This document shows, piece by piece, positions 52,973 through 61,907 of a DNA stretch of 64,000 bases. The notes beneath the pieces were generated by a model. That model searched no databases. It was not told the origin of the DNA and saw nothing but the letters and a program-made list of their open reading frames with translations. The DNA lies in NCBI GenBank assembly GCA_027694045.1, contig JAQEWB010000009.1:10207-74206 (forward strand), given 5' to 3'. Positions within the stretch are counted from its first letter, which is position 1; every line of letters starts with the position of its first letter. Made by a program: the position numbers and the translations under genes. The DNA is from Bacillaceae bacterium OF18-1A (GTDB taxonomy: Bacteria > Bacillota > Bacilli > Bacillales > Bacillaceae_G).

Positions 52973-54418
52973 ATGAATAACAATGTAACAAATGAGTCAG
53001 TTGAAGAAGTTGGTAGAAAACGAGTAAGATCAAGCAAGCGTTTTACAAATTGGAAGTTTATCGTAGCGGGTGGCGGTATAATTGCAGTTCTCATTGGGGG
53101 AATGAGTTATTATCAGGCAACCCATTTTAATTCAAATGTTACGATTAATGACACAAAAGTCGATGGTCTAACTGCTGAGCAGGCAATACAGAAATTAAAA
53201 ACATCTGGATTAGAAAATAAAGTTTATGTTGATCAACAACAAATTTTAGATGAACAAAATACGCAAACGGAACTTTCGGAAAAAGATTTGCCTCAAGTTA
53301 AGAAACTATTAAAAAGCCAGTGGACATTTTTCCCTTCATCAAAGGAAAAAAATTATTCGCTATTACCTGAAAAGGCGGAGCAATATCGTAGTGAAACACT
53401 GAAAAAACTTGTGGAAGAAAAGCTTGTCTCTATGAATAAGGAATTAAAAGCACCTCAAGATGCTATGGCGAAGCTTGAACAAGGAAAAATTGTTATTTCG
53501 AAAAGTATTGATGGAAAACAGTATGACGTTACTAGTCTATTGAAAGATTATGAAAAACAGAAGTATAAAAGCGAAATTCATCTGAAGTCTACATACATAC
53601 AGCCTATTAAGGAAGACAATCCGATTGTTAAAAAAGAGGAGAAAGCATTACTGGATCTTCTTGGGCAGTCTGTTGATTATAAGGTACAGAATGAAGTGTA
53701 TCCTTTAAAAGCGAAAGATTTAATTCAAAATGCCTCTATATCAAAGGATATGAAAGTTACAATCGATGCAAGTGGCATTAAAGATAAGATTGCTGAAATT
53801 AATAATGCTAAATCAACATTAAATAAAGATTTCGCTTTTAAAACGCATTCTGGTTCGGTCATATCAGTAAAAGGACAAGGTTATGGCTGGGCATTAGATG
53901 TTGAAAAAGAAACAAAGCAAGTTGGGCAAGCTTTTGAAAAAGGTGAAAAATCACTTTCTGCTTCTAATATTCACGGAAATGGTTGGGAGAAGGAAGGGAT
54001 CGGTTATAAAACAACATCGAATAATGGCATCGGAGACACATATGCGGAAGTTTCAATTGCAGATCAACAAATTTGGATTTATAAAGAGGGGAAATTAGTC
54101 GTCACAACAAATGTAGTAACGGGTAAACATAGCACAGGTGAAGATACATCACCAGGTGTGTGGTACGTTCTATACAAACGAACACCATACACACTAAGAG
54201 GTAGCGCAGTAGGAAAAGCTGATTATGCAGTTAAAGTGGATTACTGGGTTCCATTCACAAATAGCGGTCAAGGATTCCATGATGCTGGCTGGCGAAAAGA
54301 CTGGGGAAATCATGCTTATTTAACAGGGGGATCAGGCGGGTGTGTGAACCTTCTTCCTAATGTTGCGAAAACTGTGTATGATAGTTTGAACACTTATGAT
54401 CCAGTTATTGTGTACTAG
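52973..54418 (+). CDS. L,D-transpeptidase with peptidoglycan-binding domain, 481 aa
   Basis: A membrane-anchored cell-wall enzyme. One N-terminal helix (WKFIVAGGGIIAVLIGGMSYY, about 29-50) is followed by VanW-type/PG-binding_4 modules (FNSNVTINDTKVDGLTAEQAIQKL), and a C-terminal YkuD catalytic domain. The active cysteine is Cys457 in GGSGGCVNLLPNVAKTVYD, with the conserved His upstream in GQGFHDAGW. It forms or edits 3-3 crosslinks or attaches proteins to peptidoglycan. The ATG at 52973 has GGGGGAAAG; the frame extends to 52943. Confidence 0.9.
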   Translation: MNNNVTNESVEEVGRKRVRSSKRFTNWKFIVAGGGIIAVLIGGMSYYQATHFNSNVTINDTKVDGLTAEQAIQKLKTSGLENKVYVDQQQILDEQNTQTELSEKDLPQVKKLLKSQWTFFPSSKEKNYSLLPEKAEQYRSETLKKLVEEKLVSMNKELKAPQDAMAKLEQGKIVISKSIDGKQYDVTSLLKDYEKQKYKSEIHLKSTYIQPIKEDNPIVKKEEKALLDLLGQSVDYKVQNEVYPLKAKDLIQNASISKDMKVTIDASGIKDKIAEINNAKSTLNKDFAFKTHSGSVISVKGQGYGWALDVEKETKQVGQAFEKGEKSLSASNIHGNGWEKEGIGYKTTSNNGIGDTYAEVSIADQQIWIYKEGKLVVTTNVVTGKHSTGEDTSPGVWYVLYKRTPYTLRGSAVGKADYAVKVDYWVPFTNSGQGFHDAGWRKDWGNHAYLTGGSGGCVNLLPNVAKTVYDSLNTYDPVIVY

Positions 54419-54447
54419 TAAATAGCGCCGTATTAAGAATTTAAAAT

Positions 54448-54490
54448 TATAAAAAAGCAGGAAATCCGAGTGATTTTCTGCTTTTTTACT
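54448..54490 (+). terminator. Intrinsic terminator
   Basis: The arms AAAAAGCAGGAAAT and ATTTTCTGCTTTTT (one wobble). Confidence 0.85.
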
Positions 54491-54669
54491 TGTATATACT
54501 ATGTATTTTTCGTGATCCCTCCATAATTTTAATTGTGCCATCAGTAAGAGGGGGGAATTGGCTGAATATGATATTTGTATTTCCTAAGAGAATACGGATA
54601 CGTTAAATTAAGAAGACAGTAAAAATATTATGTAAACAATATAAATTGTCACAAATTTTTACATATTAT

Positions 54670-54685
54670 TGTGATTAACATCACA
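54670..54685. promoter_or_regulatory. FNR-type box upstream of hcp
   Basis: TGTGATTAACATCACA is a perfect TGTGA-N6-TCACA palindrome. Its centre is about 39-41 bases before the start predicted from the -10 TACTAT (54704-54709), the class II activator position. This predicts induction without oxygen. Confidence 0.7.
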
Positions 54686-54749
54686 TCCTTTTTTTCAAAT
54701 AGGTACTATGCTTAATTTGTGAAGAATGATTGGGAGAGGGTGGGATGAT

Positions 54750-56036
54750 ATGTTTTGTTATCAATGTGAACAAACGCCAACAGGTGGTTGTAAAGTAATA
54801 GGGGTCTGCGGTAAGAATGAAACAATTGCAAGTTTACAAGATACAATAGTGTTCGGGTTAAAAGGAATTGCTGCTTATCGTACGCATGCTGCTCAGTTAG
54901 GGTATACAGATGAGTTTGTAGATGCTACAACGCAAGAAGCATTATATATGACATTAACAAATTCTAATTTTAATGAACAAGAACATATTGATATGGCTAT
55001 GAAAGTTGGGAAGGCAGCTTTACGAGTGATGGAGCTATTGGATGAGGCACATACGAATCACTTTGGTGTTCCAGAACCTGTCCAAATTACACAAAATCGT
55101 GTAGAGGGTAAAGCGATTGTCGTTACTGGACATAATTTGTTTGCATTAGAGGAATTATTAAAGCAAACAGAAGGTAAAGAAATTAATATTTATACGCATT
55201 CTGAAATGTTACCAGCACACGGATATCCGCAGCTGAAAAAATATAAACATTTAAAAGGAAACATCGGTAAGGCATGGTATGATCAAAGACGTCTTTTTGA
55301 AAAATTTACTGGTGCTATATTAGCTACAACGAACTGTGTTATGCCAATTAAAGGATCATATTCTGATCGATTCTTTTCATATGATATTGCAGGTTTAGAG
55401 GGCGTGCAAAAGATAGAAAATGATGATTTTGCACCATTGATTCAAAAAGCGTTAGAACTTCCTGAGGTACATATGGAGTCGGATGAGCAGTTAGTAACAG
55501 GGTTTCATCATAATACAGTGTTATCATTAGCTCCAGAAATTATTGAGGCGGTAAAGGAAGGGAAAATTAAGCGTTTCTTCGTTATTGCAGGTTGTGATGC
55601 ACCAGGAAAAGGTGGAGAATATTATCGTGAATTAGCAACTTCACTTCCGCCAGAAACAGTTATTTTAACAACTTCTTGCGGGAAATTCCGCTTTAATGAT
55701 GTAAGTTACGGTGTTGTACCTGGTACGGAGATTCCTCGTTACATTGATTTAGGGCAATGTAATAATTCAATTTCTACAGTGAAAATAGCGGCAGCTTTAG
55801 CAGATGCGTTCCAATGTGAAGTGAATGAATTACCAGTTAGTATTGTCCTATCTTGGTTTGAACAAAAAGCAGTTGCCATTTTACTTGGACTATTTAGTCT
55901 TGGCATTCAAGATATTCGCATCGGTCCAAAGGCTCCAGAATTTATTTCACCAGGTGTTCTTGATGTATTACAGGAAACATTTAATCTAAAATTGATTACA
56001 ACTGCAGCAGAAGATATGGATATGATGTTATCGTAA
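54750..56036 (+). CDS. hcp: Hydroxylamine reductase / hybrid cluster protein, 428 aa
   Basis: Hcp holds a hybrid Fe-S-O cluster and reduces NO or hydroxylamine under anaerobic nitrosative stress. The N-terminal cluster cysteines are at positions 3, 6, 14 and 20 (MFCYQCEQTPTGGCKVIGVCG). The hybrid-cluster ligands are visible in VTGHNLFALEEL, THSEMLPAHGYP, TTNCVMPIKGSY, FFVIAGCDAPGKG, TSCGKFRFND and GQCNNS. It is somewhat shorter than many homologues but complete. The frame starts at 54726; the ATG at 54750 gives the canonical MFC start. An FNR box lies upstream. Confidence 0.93.
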   Translation: MFCYQCEQTPTGGCKVIGVCGKNETIASLQDTIVFGLKGIAAYRTHAAQLGYTDEFVDATTQEALYMTLTNSNFNEQEHIDMAMKVGKAALRVMELLDEAHTNHFGVPEPVQITQNRVEGKAIVVTGHNLFALEELLKQTEGKEINIYTHSEMLPAHGYPQLKKYKHLKGNIGKAWYDQRRLFEKFTGAILATTNCVMPIKGSYSDRFFSYDIAGLEGVQKIENDDFAPLIQKALELPEVHMESDEQLVTGFHHNTVLSLAPEIIEAVKEGKIKRFFVIAGCDAPGKGGEYYRELATSLPPETVILTTSCGKFRFNDVSYGVVPGTEIPRYIDLGQCNNSISTVKIAAALADAFQCEVNELPVSIVLSWFEQKAVAILLGLFSLGIQDIRIGPKAPEFISPGVLDVLQETFNLKLITTAAEDMDMMLS

Positions 56037-56127
56037 CGAACAATATGTCATATATGCAGTGTTCGTTTTATATGTATTAAATTCGCAGATGAGTTTGTAG
56101 AAGAACAAAAAAATTCATCTCAGTAAT

Positions 56128-56170
56128 AAATAAAATCGGCTGTATCCAATAGGGATATAGCCGATTTTTT
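56128..56170 (+). terminator. hcp terminator
   Basis: The arms AATCGGCT-TATCC and GGATA-AGCCGATT (one mismatch) are followed by a T run. Confidence 0.9.
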
Positions 56171-56260
56171 ATTTTTTTGAACATAAAGTTGACATTCTCG
56201 ACTACTTAGTCATACAATGTAGATGTAATAAGTAATACTGAATAGTATAGTTTCACAAGA

Positions 56261-56305
56261 GCTATTCAGTAAAAAATTCGCCTTAGTACTCTGTGATACT
56301 GAATA
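56261..56305. promoter_or_regulatory. PadR-type operator region 1
   Basis: GCTATTCAGT (56261-56270) and GTGATACTGAATA (56293-56305) lie before the PadR gene. An ATACT-GAAT-AGTAT pair lies slightly upstream (about 56236). The same two motifs recur before the ABC genes. This suggests one regulator acts on both promoters. Confidence 0.5.
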
Positions 56306-56343
56306 TAAGTCAGACAGAATAGGGGGTAGAGGAGGATCTGAAT

Positions 56344-56664
56344 ATGGAAAATTTAACTGAAATGTTGAAAGGTTCGTTAGAAGGTTGTGTGCTAGAAATC
56401 ATTAGTCGCCGTGAAACATATGGCTATGAGATTACCCGCCACCTGAATGATCTTGGGTTTACTGAAGTTGTAGAAGGAACGGTTTATACGATCCTTGTAA
56501 GATTAGAGAAGAAAAAACTTGTGAATATTGAAAAGAAACCGTCAGATATGGGACCACCTCGTAAGTTTTATTCGTTAAATGAGGATGGTCGCCAGGAGCT
56601 TGAGTTGTTTTGGAAAAAATGGGATTTTGTATCATCAAAAATTAACGTCTTGAAGTCAAAATAG
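56344..56664 (+). CDS. PadR family transcriptional regulator, 106 aa
   Basis: A winged helix PadR repressor: LKGSLEGCVLEIISRRETYGYEITRHLNDLGFTEVVEGTVYTILVRLEKKKLVNIEKKPSDMGPPRKFYSLNEDGRQELELFWKKW is the complete family pattern. GAGGATCTGAAT precedes the ATG. It heads a locus with a DUF1048 protein and an ABC exporter, a common arrangement in which the PadR protein represses the locus until an antibiotic-like ligand binds. Confidence 0.92.
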   Translation: MENLTEMLKGSLEGCVLEIISRRETYGYEITRHLNDLGFTEVVEGTVYTILVRLEKKKLVNIEKKPSDMGPPRKFYSLNEDGRQELELFWKKWDFVSSKINVLKSK

Positions 56665-56739
56665 GTTCATAATATAAAATGTTCCGGCCGATATTTCTGT
56701 AGTTTCTTGTGCTGCTTTATAAAAAAGGAGGAAAATAAT

Positions 56740-57084
56740 ATGTTGGAAATGTTTAAAAAATTAATTGGTGATAAGAAAGAGTACAAAATGATGATGGCAC
56801 GAGTTGGGGCTTTACCAGAGGACTACCAATTCGTATTTAAGAAAATACAAAACTACATGTGGAATTTCTCAGCGGGCAATGGAATGGATATGCTACACAT
56901 TCAGTATGAATTAATTGATTTATTTGAAGCAGGTGCAGCGGAAGGCAGACAAGTGCTAGAAATCACTGGAGAGGATGTAGCATCTTTTGCTGACGAATTA
57001 GTGGCAAATGCTAAAACGTATGTCGCGAAATATCGTGAAGATTTGAATGAAAGCATCATGAAGCGATTGGGAAAAAATAAGTAG
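56740..57084 (+). CDS. DUF1048 family protein, 114 aa
   Basis: The DUF1048 pattern is evident: MFKKLIGDKKEYKMMMARVGALPEDYQFVFKKIQNYMWNFSAGNGMDMLHIQYELIDLFEAGAAEGRQVLEITGEDVASFADELV. The protein is all-helical and soluble. The frame opens at 56707 but the ATG at 56740 has AAAGGAGG. It lies 75 bases after the PadR gene; such proteins are regularly found with PadR regulators and ABC exporters, but their role is unknown. Confidence 0.88.
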   Translation: MLEMFKKLIGDKKEYKMMMARVGALPEDYQFVFKKIQNYMWNFSAGNGMDMLHIQYELIDLFEAGAAEGRQVLEITGEDVASFADELVANAKTYVAKYREDLNESIMKRLGKNK

Positions 57085-57111
57085 ACCATACCGACTGATT
57101 AGCTCGTTATT

Positions 57112-57172
57112 GCTATTCAGTTATATTTTTAACTCGGTACTAAGTATTACAGATTATCAGTGATACTAAATA
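57112..57172. promoter_or_regulatory. PadR-type operator region 2
   Basis: GCTATTCAGT (57112-57121) and GTGATACTAAATA (57160-57172) repeat the motifs found before the PadR gene. They lie 50-110 bases before the ABC ATPase gene, which suggests a second regulated promoter. Confidence 0.5.
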
Positions 57173-57222
57173 GATAGTGTGTATTCTAGCTTTGCAAAAC
57201 ACTTTTTAAAAGGGGGAAAAAT

Positions 57223-57984
57223 ATGAGTAATGCAGCGATTTCTGTAAAGGAGTTAAAAAAGTCTTTTAAAGAAAAGGAAGTTTTAAAAGGGGTGGAGTTT
57301 GAGGTGCAGCGCGGTGAAATTTTTGCGCTCCTTGGCTCAAATGGAGCAGGTAAGACGACGACCGTTAATATCCTTTCCACGTTGATGAAGCAAGATGATG
57401 GCGAAGTAAGTATTTGCGGCTTTGATGTCCAGCGTGAACCGGATCATGTTCGTCAAAGTATTAGTCTGACAGGACAGTTTTCAGCTTTAGACGGTATGCT
57501 AACTGGAAGAGAGAACTTGGTAATGATTGCGAAATTGCGTGGAGTTTCTAATCCAACGCAAGTCGCTGATAACTTGCTGGAAAAATTTAGCCTGACTGAT
57601 GCAGCTAACCAGAGGGCGGACCAATATTCAGGCGGGATGAAGCGTCGGCTTGATATCGCTATGAGTCTCATTGGAAATCCAGCCGTCATTTTTCTCGATG
57701 AACCGACGACAGGGCTTGACCCTGAAGCACGAATTGAAGTGTGGGATACTGTCAAGGAACTTGCTGGCGGCGGAACAACGATTTTGTTGACAACTCAGTA
57801 CTTGGAGGAAGCTGAACAACTGGCAGACCGCATCGCTATTTTGCATGGTGGAAAAATTATTACGACTGGTACTCTTACTGAACTTAAAGAGATGTTCCCG
57901 CCAGCGAAAATAGAGTATATCGAGAAGCAACCGACGTTAGAAGAAATTTTCCTTGCGATCATCGGTACAAAGGAGGAGATGTAA
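57223..57984 (+). CDS. ABC transporter ATP-binding protein (DrrA/BcrA type), 253 aa
   Basis: The ATPase of a drug exporter. Walker A GSNGAGKTT is at residues 38-46, the signature YSGGMKRRLDIAMSLIG around 135, Walker B VIFLDEPTTGLDPEARIE around 155, and the H-loop region TTQYLEEAEQLADRIAIL. TLKELKEMFPP-like ends and a short C-terminal extension are typical of the daunorubicin-resistance subfamily. AAAGGGGGA precedes the ATG. Its stop abuts the start of the permease gene. Confidence 0.92.
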   Translation: MSNAAISVKELKKSFKEKEVLKGVEFEVQRGEIFALLGSNGAGKTTTVNILSTLMKQDDGEVSICGFDVQREPDHVRQSISLTGQFSALDGMLTGRENLVMIAKLRGVSNPTQVADNLLEKFSLTDAANQRADQYSGGMKRRLDIAMSLIGNPAVIFLDEPTTGLDPEARIEVWDTVKELAGGGTTILLTTQYLEEAEQLADRIAILHGGKIITTGTLTELKEMFPPAKIEYIEKQPTLEEIFLAIIGTKEEM

Positions 57985-58734
57985 GTGAAAAGCAAAACAG
58001 GGGTATTATTAGGAAGATTAATGCGAAACATTATGCGTAGTCCAGATACGATTATTACTGTAGCGATTACACCAATTATGATGATGCTGTTGTTTGTTTA
58101 CGTATTTGGTGGAGCCATACAGACAGGAACGGATAACTACGTCAATTATTTATTACCGGGAATTTTATTAATGGCTATCGCATCTGGTGTCGCTTACACT
58201 TCTGTACGATTGTTTACGGATATAAAGAGCGGATTGATGGCACGTTTCATTACTATGCCCATTAAGCGTTCGTCTGTATTATGGGCTCACGTATTAACTT
58301 CACTTGTGTCTAATATGCTTACTGTTATAGTTGTTATCTCCGTTGCACTTTTAATGGGTTTTCGTTCCAACGCTAATATTCTAGATTGGCTCGCGGTAGC
58401 TGGAATGCTTGGAATGTTTACATTAGCGCTAACATGGTTGGCTATTATTCCAGGACTGACAGCGAAGTCTATGGAGGGGGCGACAGCTTACTCGTACCCG
58501 CTAGTTTTTCTACCATTTATCAGTTCAGCTTTTGTTCCTACAGAAACAATGCCAAAAATTGTTCGTGTGTTTGCTGAGAATCAGCCTGTAACTTCAATTG
58601 TGAATGCGATTCGTGCTCTTTTATATGAAGGAACTGTCGGTAACGATATTTGGGTTGCACTTGCTTGGTGTGTGGGTATTATGGTTATTGCTTATTTCTT
58701 TGCTAGTAAAACCTTTAAACGTCAGTTAGGGTAA
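57985..58734 (+). CDS. ABC-2 type permease (DrrB-like), 249 aa
   Basis: Six membrane helices, with TIITVAITPIMMMLLFVYVFGGAIQTGTDNYVNYLLPGILLMAIASGVAYTSVRLFTDIKSGLMARFITMPIKRSSVLWAHVLTSL as the family pattern and PFISSAFVPTETMPKIVRVFAENQPVTSIVNAIRALL in the last loop. It starts with a GTG directly after the ATPase stop (TAA-GTG), with AAAGGAGGAG inside the preceding gene, so translation is coupled. It is the membrane partner of the exporter. Confidence 0.9.
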   Translation: MKSKTGVLLGRLMRNIMRSPDTIITVAITPIMMMLLFVYVFGGAIQTGTDNYVNYLLPGILLMAIASGVAYTSVRLFTDIKSGLMARFITMPIKRSSVLWAHVLTSLVSNMLTVIVVISVALLMGFRSNANILDWLAVAGMLGMFTLALTWLAIIPGLTAKSMEGATAYSYPLVFLPFISSAFVPTETMPKIVRVFAENQPVTSIVNAIRALLYEGTVGNDIWVALAWCVGIMVIAYFFASKTFKRQLG

Positions 58735-58748
58735 TGATCGATATATAA

Positions 58749-58781
58749 GTAAAGTACGGGAAGATTTCCCGTACTTTTTTT
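58749..58781 (+). terminator. ABC operon terminator
   Basis: The arms AAAGTACGGGAA and TTCCCGTACTTT enclose GAT and are followed by a T run. Confidence 0.92.
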
Positions 58782-58878
58782 ATAGGGCCCATTTCATTCA
58801 GCAAGAAGGAAAATGTATTAGGCGAAGAGAAATACAAATTGATTGGCAATTGGGTAAGTTAAGGAGAGCATATGTATA

Positions 58879-59325
58879 ATGAATACTACAAAAACTACAG
58901 GGTGCTTTACTATTGTTGAGAATGATGAAGGGAAAATATTAGTAGTTAAACGAAATGATTATCCTATCTGGGATTTGCCTGGGGGAAGATTAGAAGAAAA
59001 TGAACAGTTAGAGAAGTGTGCTATAAGAGAAACGAAAGAAGAAACGGGCTATATAATTGCTATTGAGCGTAAAATAGGAGAATATCACCAACCTGAATAT
59101 GATGATATACAACATATATTTTCAGGGAGATTACTTGGAGGAGAGCCAATAAAGAGTGGACCTGAAACTGCAAAAATTGGGTGGTTTCATCCTAGTAGAC
59201 TACCTTTGTTAATGGTTCCAAATAGACGAAAACAGATCAGCAATTTTACGAAACATAAAAATTCACTAATAAAAGAGACATTAAAGACACCATTTATGGT
59301 AAAGGTATTGAAAAAAATTATGTGA
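58879..59325 (+). CDS. Nudix hydrolase, 148 aa
   Basis: The Nudix box fits GX5EX7REUXEEXGU: it begins GGRLEENEQLEKCAI and continues RETKEETGY (residues about 34-58), so Mg-dependent cleavage of a nucleoside diphosphate linked to another group is expected. The start TKTTGCFTIVENDEGKILVVKRNDYPIWDLPGG is typical of housecleaning or NUDIX-pyrophosphatase types. The substrate is unknown. AAGGAGAG precedes the ATG by 12 bases. Confidence 0.88.
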   Translation: MNTTKTTGCFTIVENDEGKILVVKRNDYPIWDLPGGRLEENEQLEKCAIRETKEETGYIIAIERKIGEYHQPEYDDIQHIFSGRLLGGEPIKSGPETAKIGWFHPSRLPLLMVPNRRKQISNFTKHKNSLIKETLKTPFMVKVLKKIM

Positions 59326-59360
59326 GATGGTTATTGAATTAACAGGTGTTTTAAATGAAA

Positions 59361-59405
59361 CAAGAGCATGTTTTGGTTAATTCTTTTCAAAACATACTCT
59401 TTCTA
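59361..59405 (+). terminator. Imperfect terminator
   Basis: The arms AGAGCATGTTTTG and CAAAACATACTCT (one mismatch) are followed by TTCTATTTG. Confidence 0.6.
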
Positions 59406-59523
59406 TTTGTCTTTTACTAGCGTTATTCTCATTGGTTTATTTTAAAGATATAGTGGAAAATACAATATTTTCCTTATGTATTTGAACATATGGGAAAATA
59501 GCCAAACTTAATCTTATCATTGC

Positions 59524-60486
59524 TTATGGATGGTATAAATGTAACCTCTCTTGTAAGTTTTGTAATACTCCATTGGGTATCTCTCTAATTGTAATATCCT
59601 TCCCTAGAAAAAGTAGCCAATTTGTTATTTCCGTCATTTCATCGAGATTGTTCACATTAATAAATGTTCTTAAAATGGCTGTGGATTGATAAGGGTTTGT
59701 ATAAGAAATTGAGATTTTTAAAGGATGATATTTTTTGAACTGGGCAATTGCTTTCGGACCAAGTTCAAGTACAAGGTTAATTGCTTCGTCTTTCTTGCTT
59801 AGTTTTTCTAAAATCTTTTTCTTGCTTAATTTCTTTTTCGCCGTGTAAGGTTCGATATTGATAAGTTCATCGACAGGAAACAGCAGCTTCTTTTCTTCTT
59901 TTAAGTCAAACCCTTCAATGATCCAATGGCTTTTTTCTTGATAAAGGTGTAATAGATAAATGGAATAAGACTTGATTTCACTTTCTTCTTTAGTGGTAAT
60001 TAATAAATGTCTATCCAAAAGCAGGATTTGGATAAGTTTTTCTAATGTAGGATGGGGAAGGTCAGAAAGCTCAAGCAGGTCAGGGTTATGAGGATTTGTT
60101 CCTTCAAAAAGTAAAATTTGATTTAAAAGAACAAGGTCATCTTGCTGGGTCTCTGAGATAAGTCCTAGTAGTTTTTCAGCTAAAGACTGACGGCTTTTTA
60201 AATAGGGAAGCTGTTGATTTCGTGTGGCCATAAAGGCGATAAAAAGAGCTTTCACTTCGTTATCAGTAAAGCGAACAACGGGCAAGATAGAGTTATGCAT
60301 GACAAAATATCCCCCAGTTCTTCCAACTTCAGCGACAAGCGGCATCCCCATAGCTTCGATTTCTTTAATGTCTCTAATAGCCGTTGATCGCGAGATGTTA
60401 AACTCTCGTATGATTTCAGAAATTGTAAAGTGGGAGCGGTTGTTTATATACCGCATAATCGTATTAATCCGTTCAACTTTTTTCAT
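59524..60486 (-). CDS. yobV: YafY/YobV-like WYL-domain transcriptional regulator, 320 aa
   Basis: The N-terminal HTH_11/DeoR-like domain (ERINTIMRYINNRSHFTISEIIREFNISRSTAIRDIKEIEAMGMPLVAEVGRTGGYFV, residues about 4-65) is followed by a WYL-type ligand domain (HWIIEGFDLKEEKKLLFPVDELINIE region). This resembles B. subtilis YobV. It is divergent from a GyrI-like effector-domain gene, the yobU-yobV arrangement. The ligand is unknown. Confidence 0.82.
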   Translation of the reverse strand: MKKVERINTIMRYINNRSHFTISEIIREFNISRSTAIRDIKEIEAMGMPLVAEVGRTGGYFVMHNSILPVVRFTDNEVKALFIAFMATRNQQLPYLKSRQSLAEKLLGLISETQQDDLVLLNQILLFEGTNPHNPDLLELSDLPHPTLEKLIQILLLDRHLLITTKEESEIKSYSIYLLHLYQEKSHWIIEGFDLKEEKKLLFPVDELINIEPYTAKKKLSKKKILEKLSKKDEAINLVLELGPKAIAQFKKYHPLKISISYTNPYQSTAILRTFINVNNLDEMTEITNWLLFLGKDITIREIPNGVLQNLQERLHLYHP

Positions 60487-60596
60487 TTCGTGCTCCTAAA
60501 CAGTATCATTTTTTGACATGATTTAAGGATATTATAAACTCATCAGATGAAAAGATAAATCGTTTGATTAAATAAAAAAAGAGGAAGGTTTTAAAT

Positions 60597-61073
60597 ATGA
60601 AAAATTATACGTTAGAAGAAAAAGAGAGCTTTATCGTATTAGGTATTGGAACTGAAATTAAGAGTGCATATACAGACTTCGTTGGAATAAATAAAGAAAA
60701 AGAAGACTTTTGGTCAGCCGTTAAACAAGATGGAACACTGGACACTTTAAAAGCTTTAGCGACAAATGATTACATTTTTTCTGTGAGTGAAGCGGTGAAT
60801 AACAAGATGATGTATTATGCGGGTGTCATGACAGAAGCACAAATAGAAGAATGCAGAGTTATTCAGTTTCCTAAGGGAGAATACTTAGTAGTGAAAGGAG
60901 AAGGCAAAACGGCTGAAGAGCTAAGTAACAAACTTACTGGTATTGCCTTTGGTCAAGTGTTACCAGAAGTTAAGGATGTTGCCTATGTTGGTGGACCGAA
61001 TGCGGCGGTTGAGATGGGAGAACGAGACGGTTTAGTATTTGGTGAAATGTGGATTCCGGTTGTTAGGAAGTAA
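60597..61073 (+). CDS. yobU: GyrI-like effector-binding domain protein (YobU-like), 158 aa
   Basis: A stand-alone GyrI/AraC effector-binding domain with no DNA-binding part: KNYTLEEKESFIVLGIGTEIKS, then YYAGVMTEAQIEECRVIQFPKGEYLVVKGEGKTAEELSNKL and the C-terminal GLVFGEMWIPVV. Such proteins bind small hydrophobic molecules. It is divergent from the YobV-like regulator and probably controlled by it. AGAGGAAGG precedes the ATG. Confidence 0.85.
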   Translation: MKNYTLEEKESFIVLGIGTEIKSAYTDFVGINKEKEDFWSAVKQDGTLDTLKALATNDYIFSVSEAVNNKMMYYAGVMTEAQIEECRVIQFPKGEYLVVKGEGKTAEELSNKLTGIAFGQVLPEVKDVAYVGGPNAAVEMGERDGLVFGEMWIPVVRK

Positions 61074-61220
61074 AGTAATAAAAGGTACGATTATAGAAAG
61101 TAGAGGCTAACGATTTTGAACTGTTAGCCTTTTTCCTATGAACATAATATTTCATAGCATGCTACATGCTACGCTCTGATAAAATGGAATGAAAGGGAAT
61201 TATTGTAAGGTGGTGGTGGG

Positions 61221-61478
61221 TTGGATAAAAAAAGATTATTTGAGCTATTTTTAGTAACGTTTGGCTTTCTGTTCCTTCATGTAAGCACATTTACTAATGA
61301 AAAATTGAATGATAAATTGGGGAGTTTTACTTTCTTTGTTTTAATTCTCTTGTTTTACATCAACACTGTATTTATAGAACGGTATTTTGATGATATACAA
61401 AAGTGGGTTCGAAATATAACGTTTTGTGTAGCAGTGTTAGTGGTAACTTTAGTATCACTGTGGATAGGTTATTTTTAA
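61221..61478 (+). CDS. Small membrane protein, 85 aa
   Basis: Family not recognised. Three hydrophobic segments (LFELFLVTFGFLFLHVSTF, LGSFTFFVLILLFYINTVFI, ITFCVAVLVVTLVSLWIGYF) separated by charged loops suggest an inner-membrane protein. The start is a TTG at 61221 with AAGGTGGTGG upstream. It is a single gene followed by a terminator. Confidence 0.6.
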   Translation: MDKKRLFELFLVTFGFLFLHVSTFTNEKLNDKLGSFTFFVLILLFYINTVFIERYFDDIQKWVRNITFCVAVLVVTLVSLWIGYF

Positions 61479-61536
61479 GGGGAAAGAATTATGGGATTGC
61501 GAAAGTTCTTCGATTGAAAACTTATAAGGTATTATA

Positions 61537-61578
61537 GGAAAACCATCACTTTTTAAAATTTGATGGTTTTTATTTTTT
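61537..61578 (+). terminator. Intrinsic terminator
   Basis: The arms AAACCATCA and TGATGGTTT are followed by a T-rich run. Confidence 0.8.
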
Positions 61579-61638
61579 GACCCCCATAAATTGTTTTGTT
61601 CATTCGAATATATATAATAAAGGAAGCGAATGAAAAAA

Positions 61639-61835
61639 ATAAAGTATTAGCTAATTTGCTAGATTAAGTGAGGAATTTAAAAGGTAAGGATAAAATTACC
61701 AACAATATAGAGAAGAGTTATGTAAAGATTGTAGCTAAAATAGAAAAAGAACAGGCGAAATAAGTGGACGACGCTATTACGGAAGGAAATGAGAGAGTAG
61801 ATTAAAAGGCAGACTTAACTTTACTGCAAACATAA
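61639..61835 (+). pseudogene. Decayed reading frame with several in-frame stops
   Basis: One frame keeps protein-like composition across repeated stops: KVLANLLD*, then VRNLKGKDKITNNIEKSYV, KIVAKIEKEQAK*, VDDAITEGNERVD* and KADLTLLQT*. Three of the stops are TAA where GAA (Glu) would fit the charged, helical context. This looks like a gene in mutational decay; the family is unknown. Low complexity could mislead. The rest of the 61479-61969 gap holds two terminators and nothing else recognisable. Confidence 0.4.
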
Positions 61836-61907
61836 AAAGAATAATTATGAAAAAAATCGGCTTCGAAAAATGCGAACAATAATAAGAAGACAAGCTAAAA
61901 GAAAATG

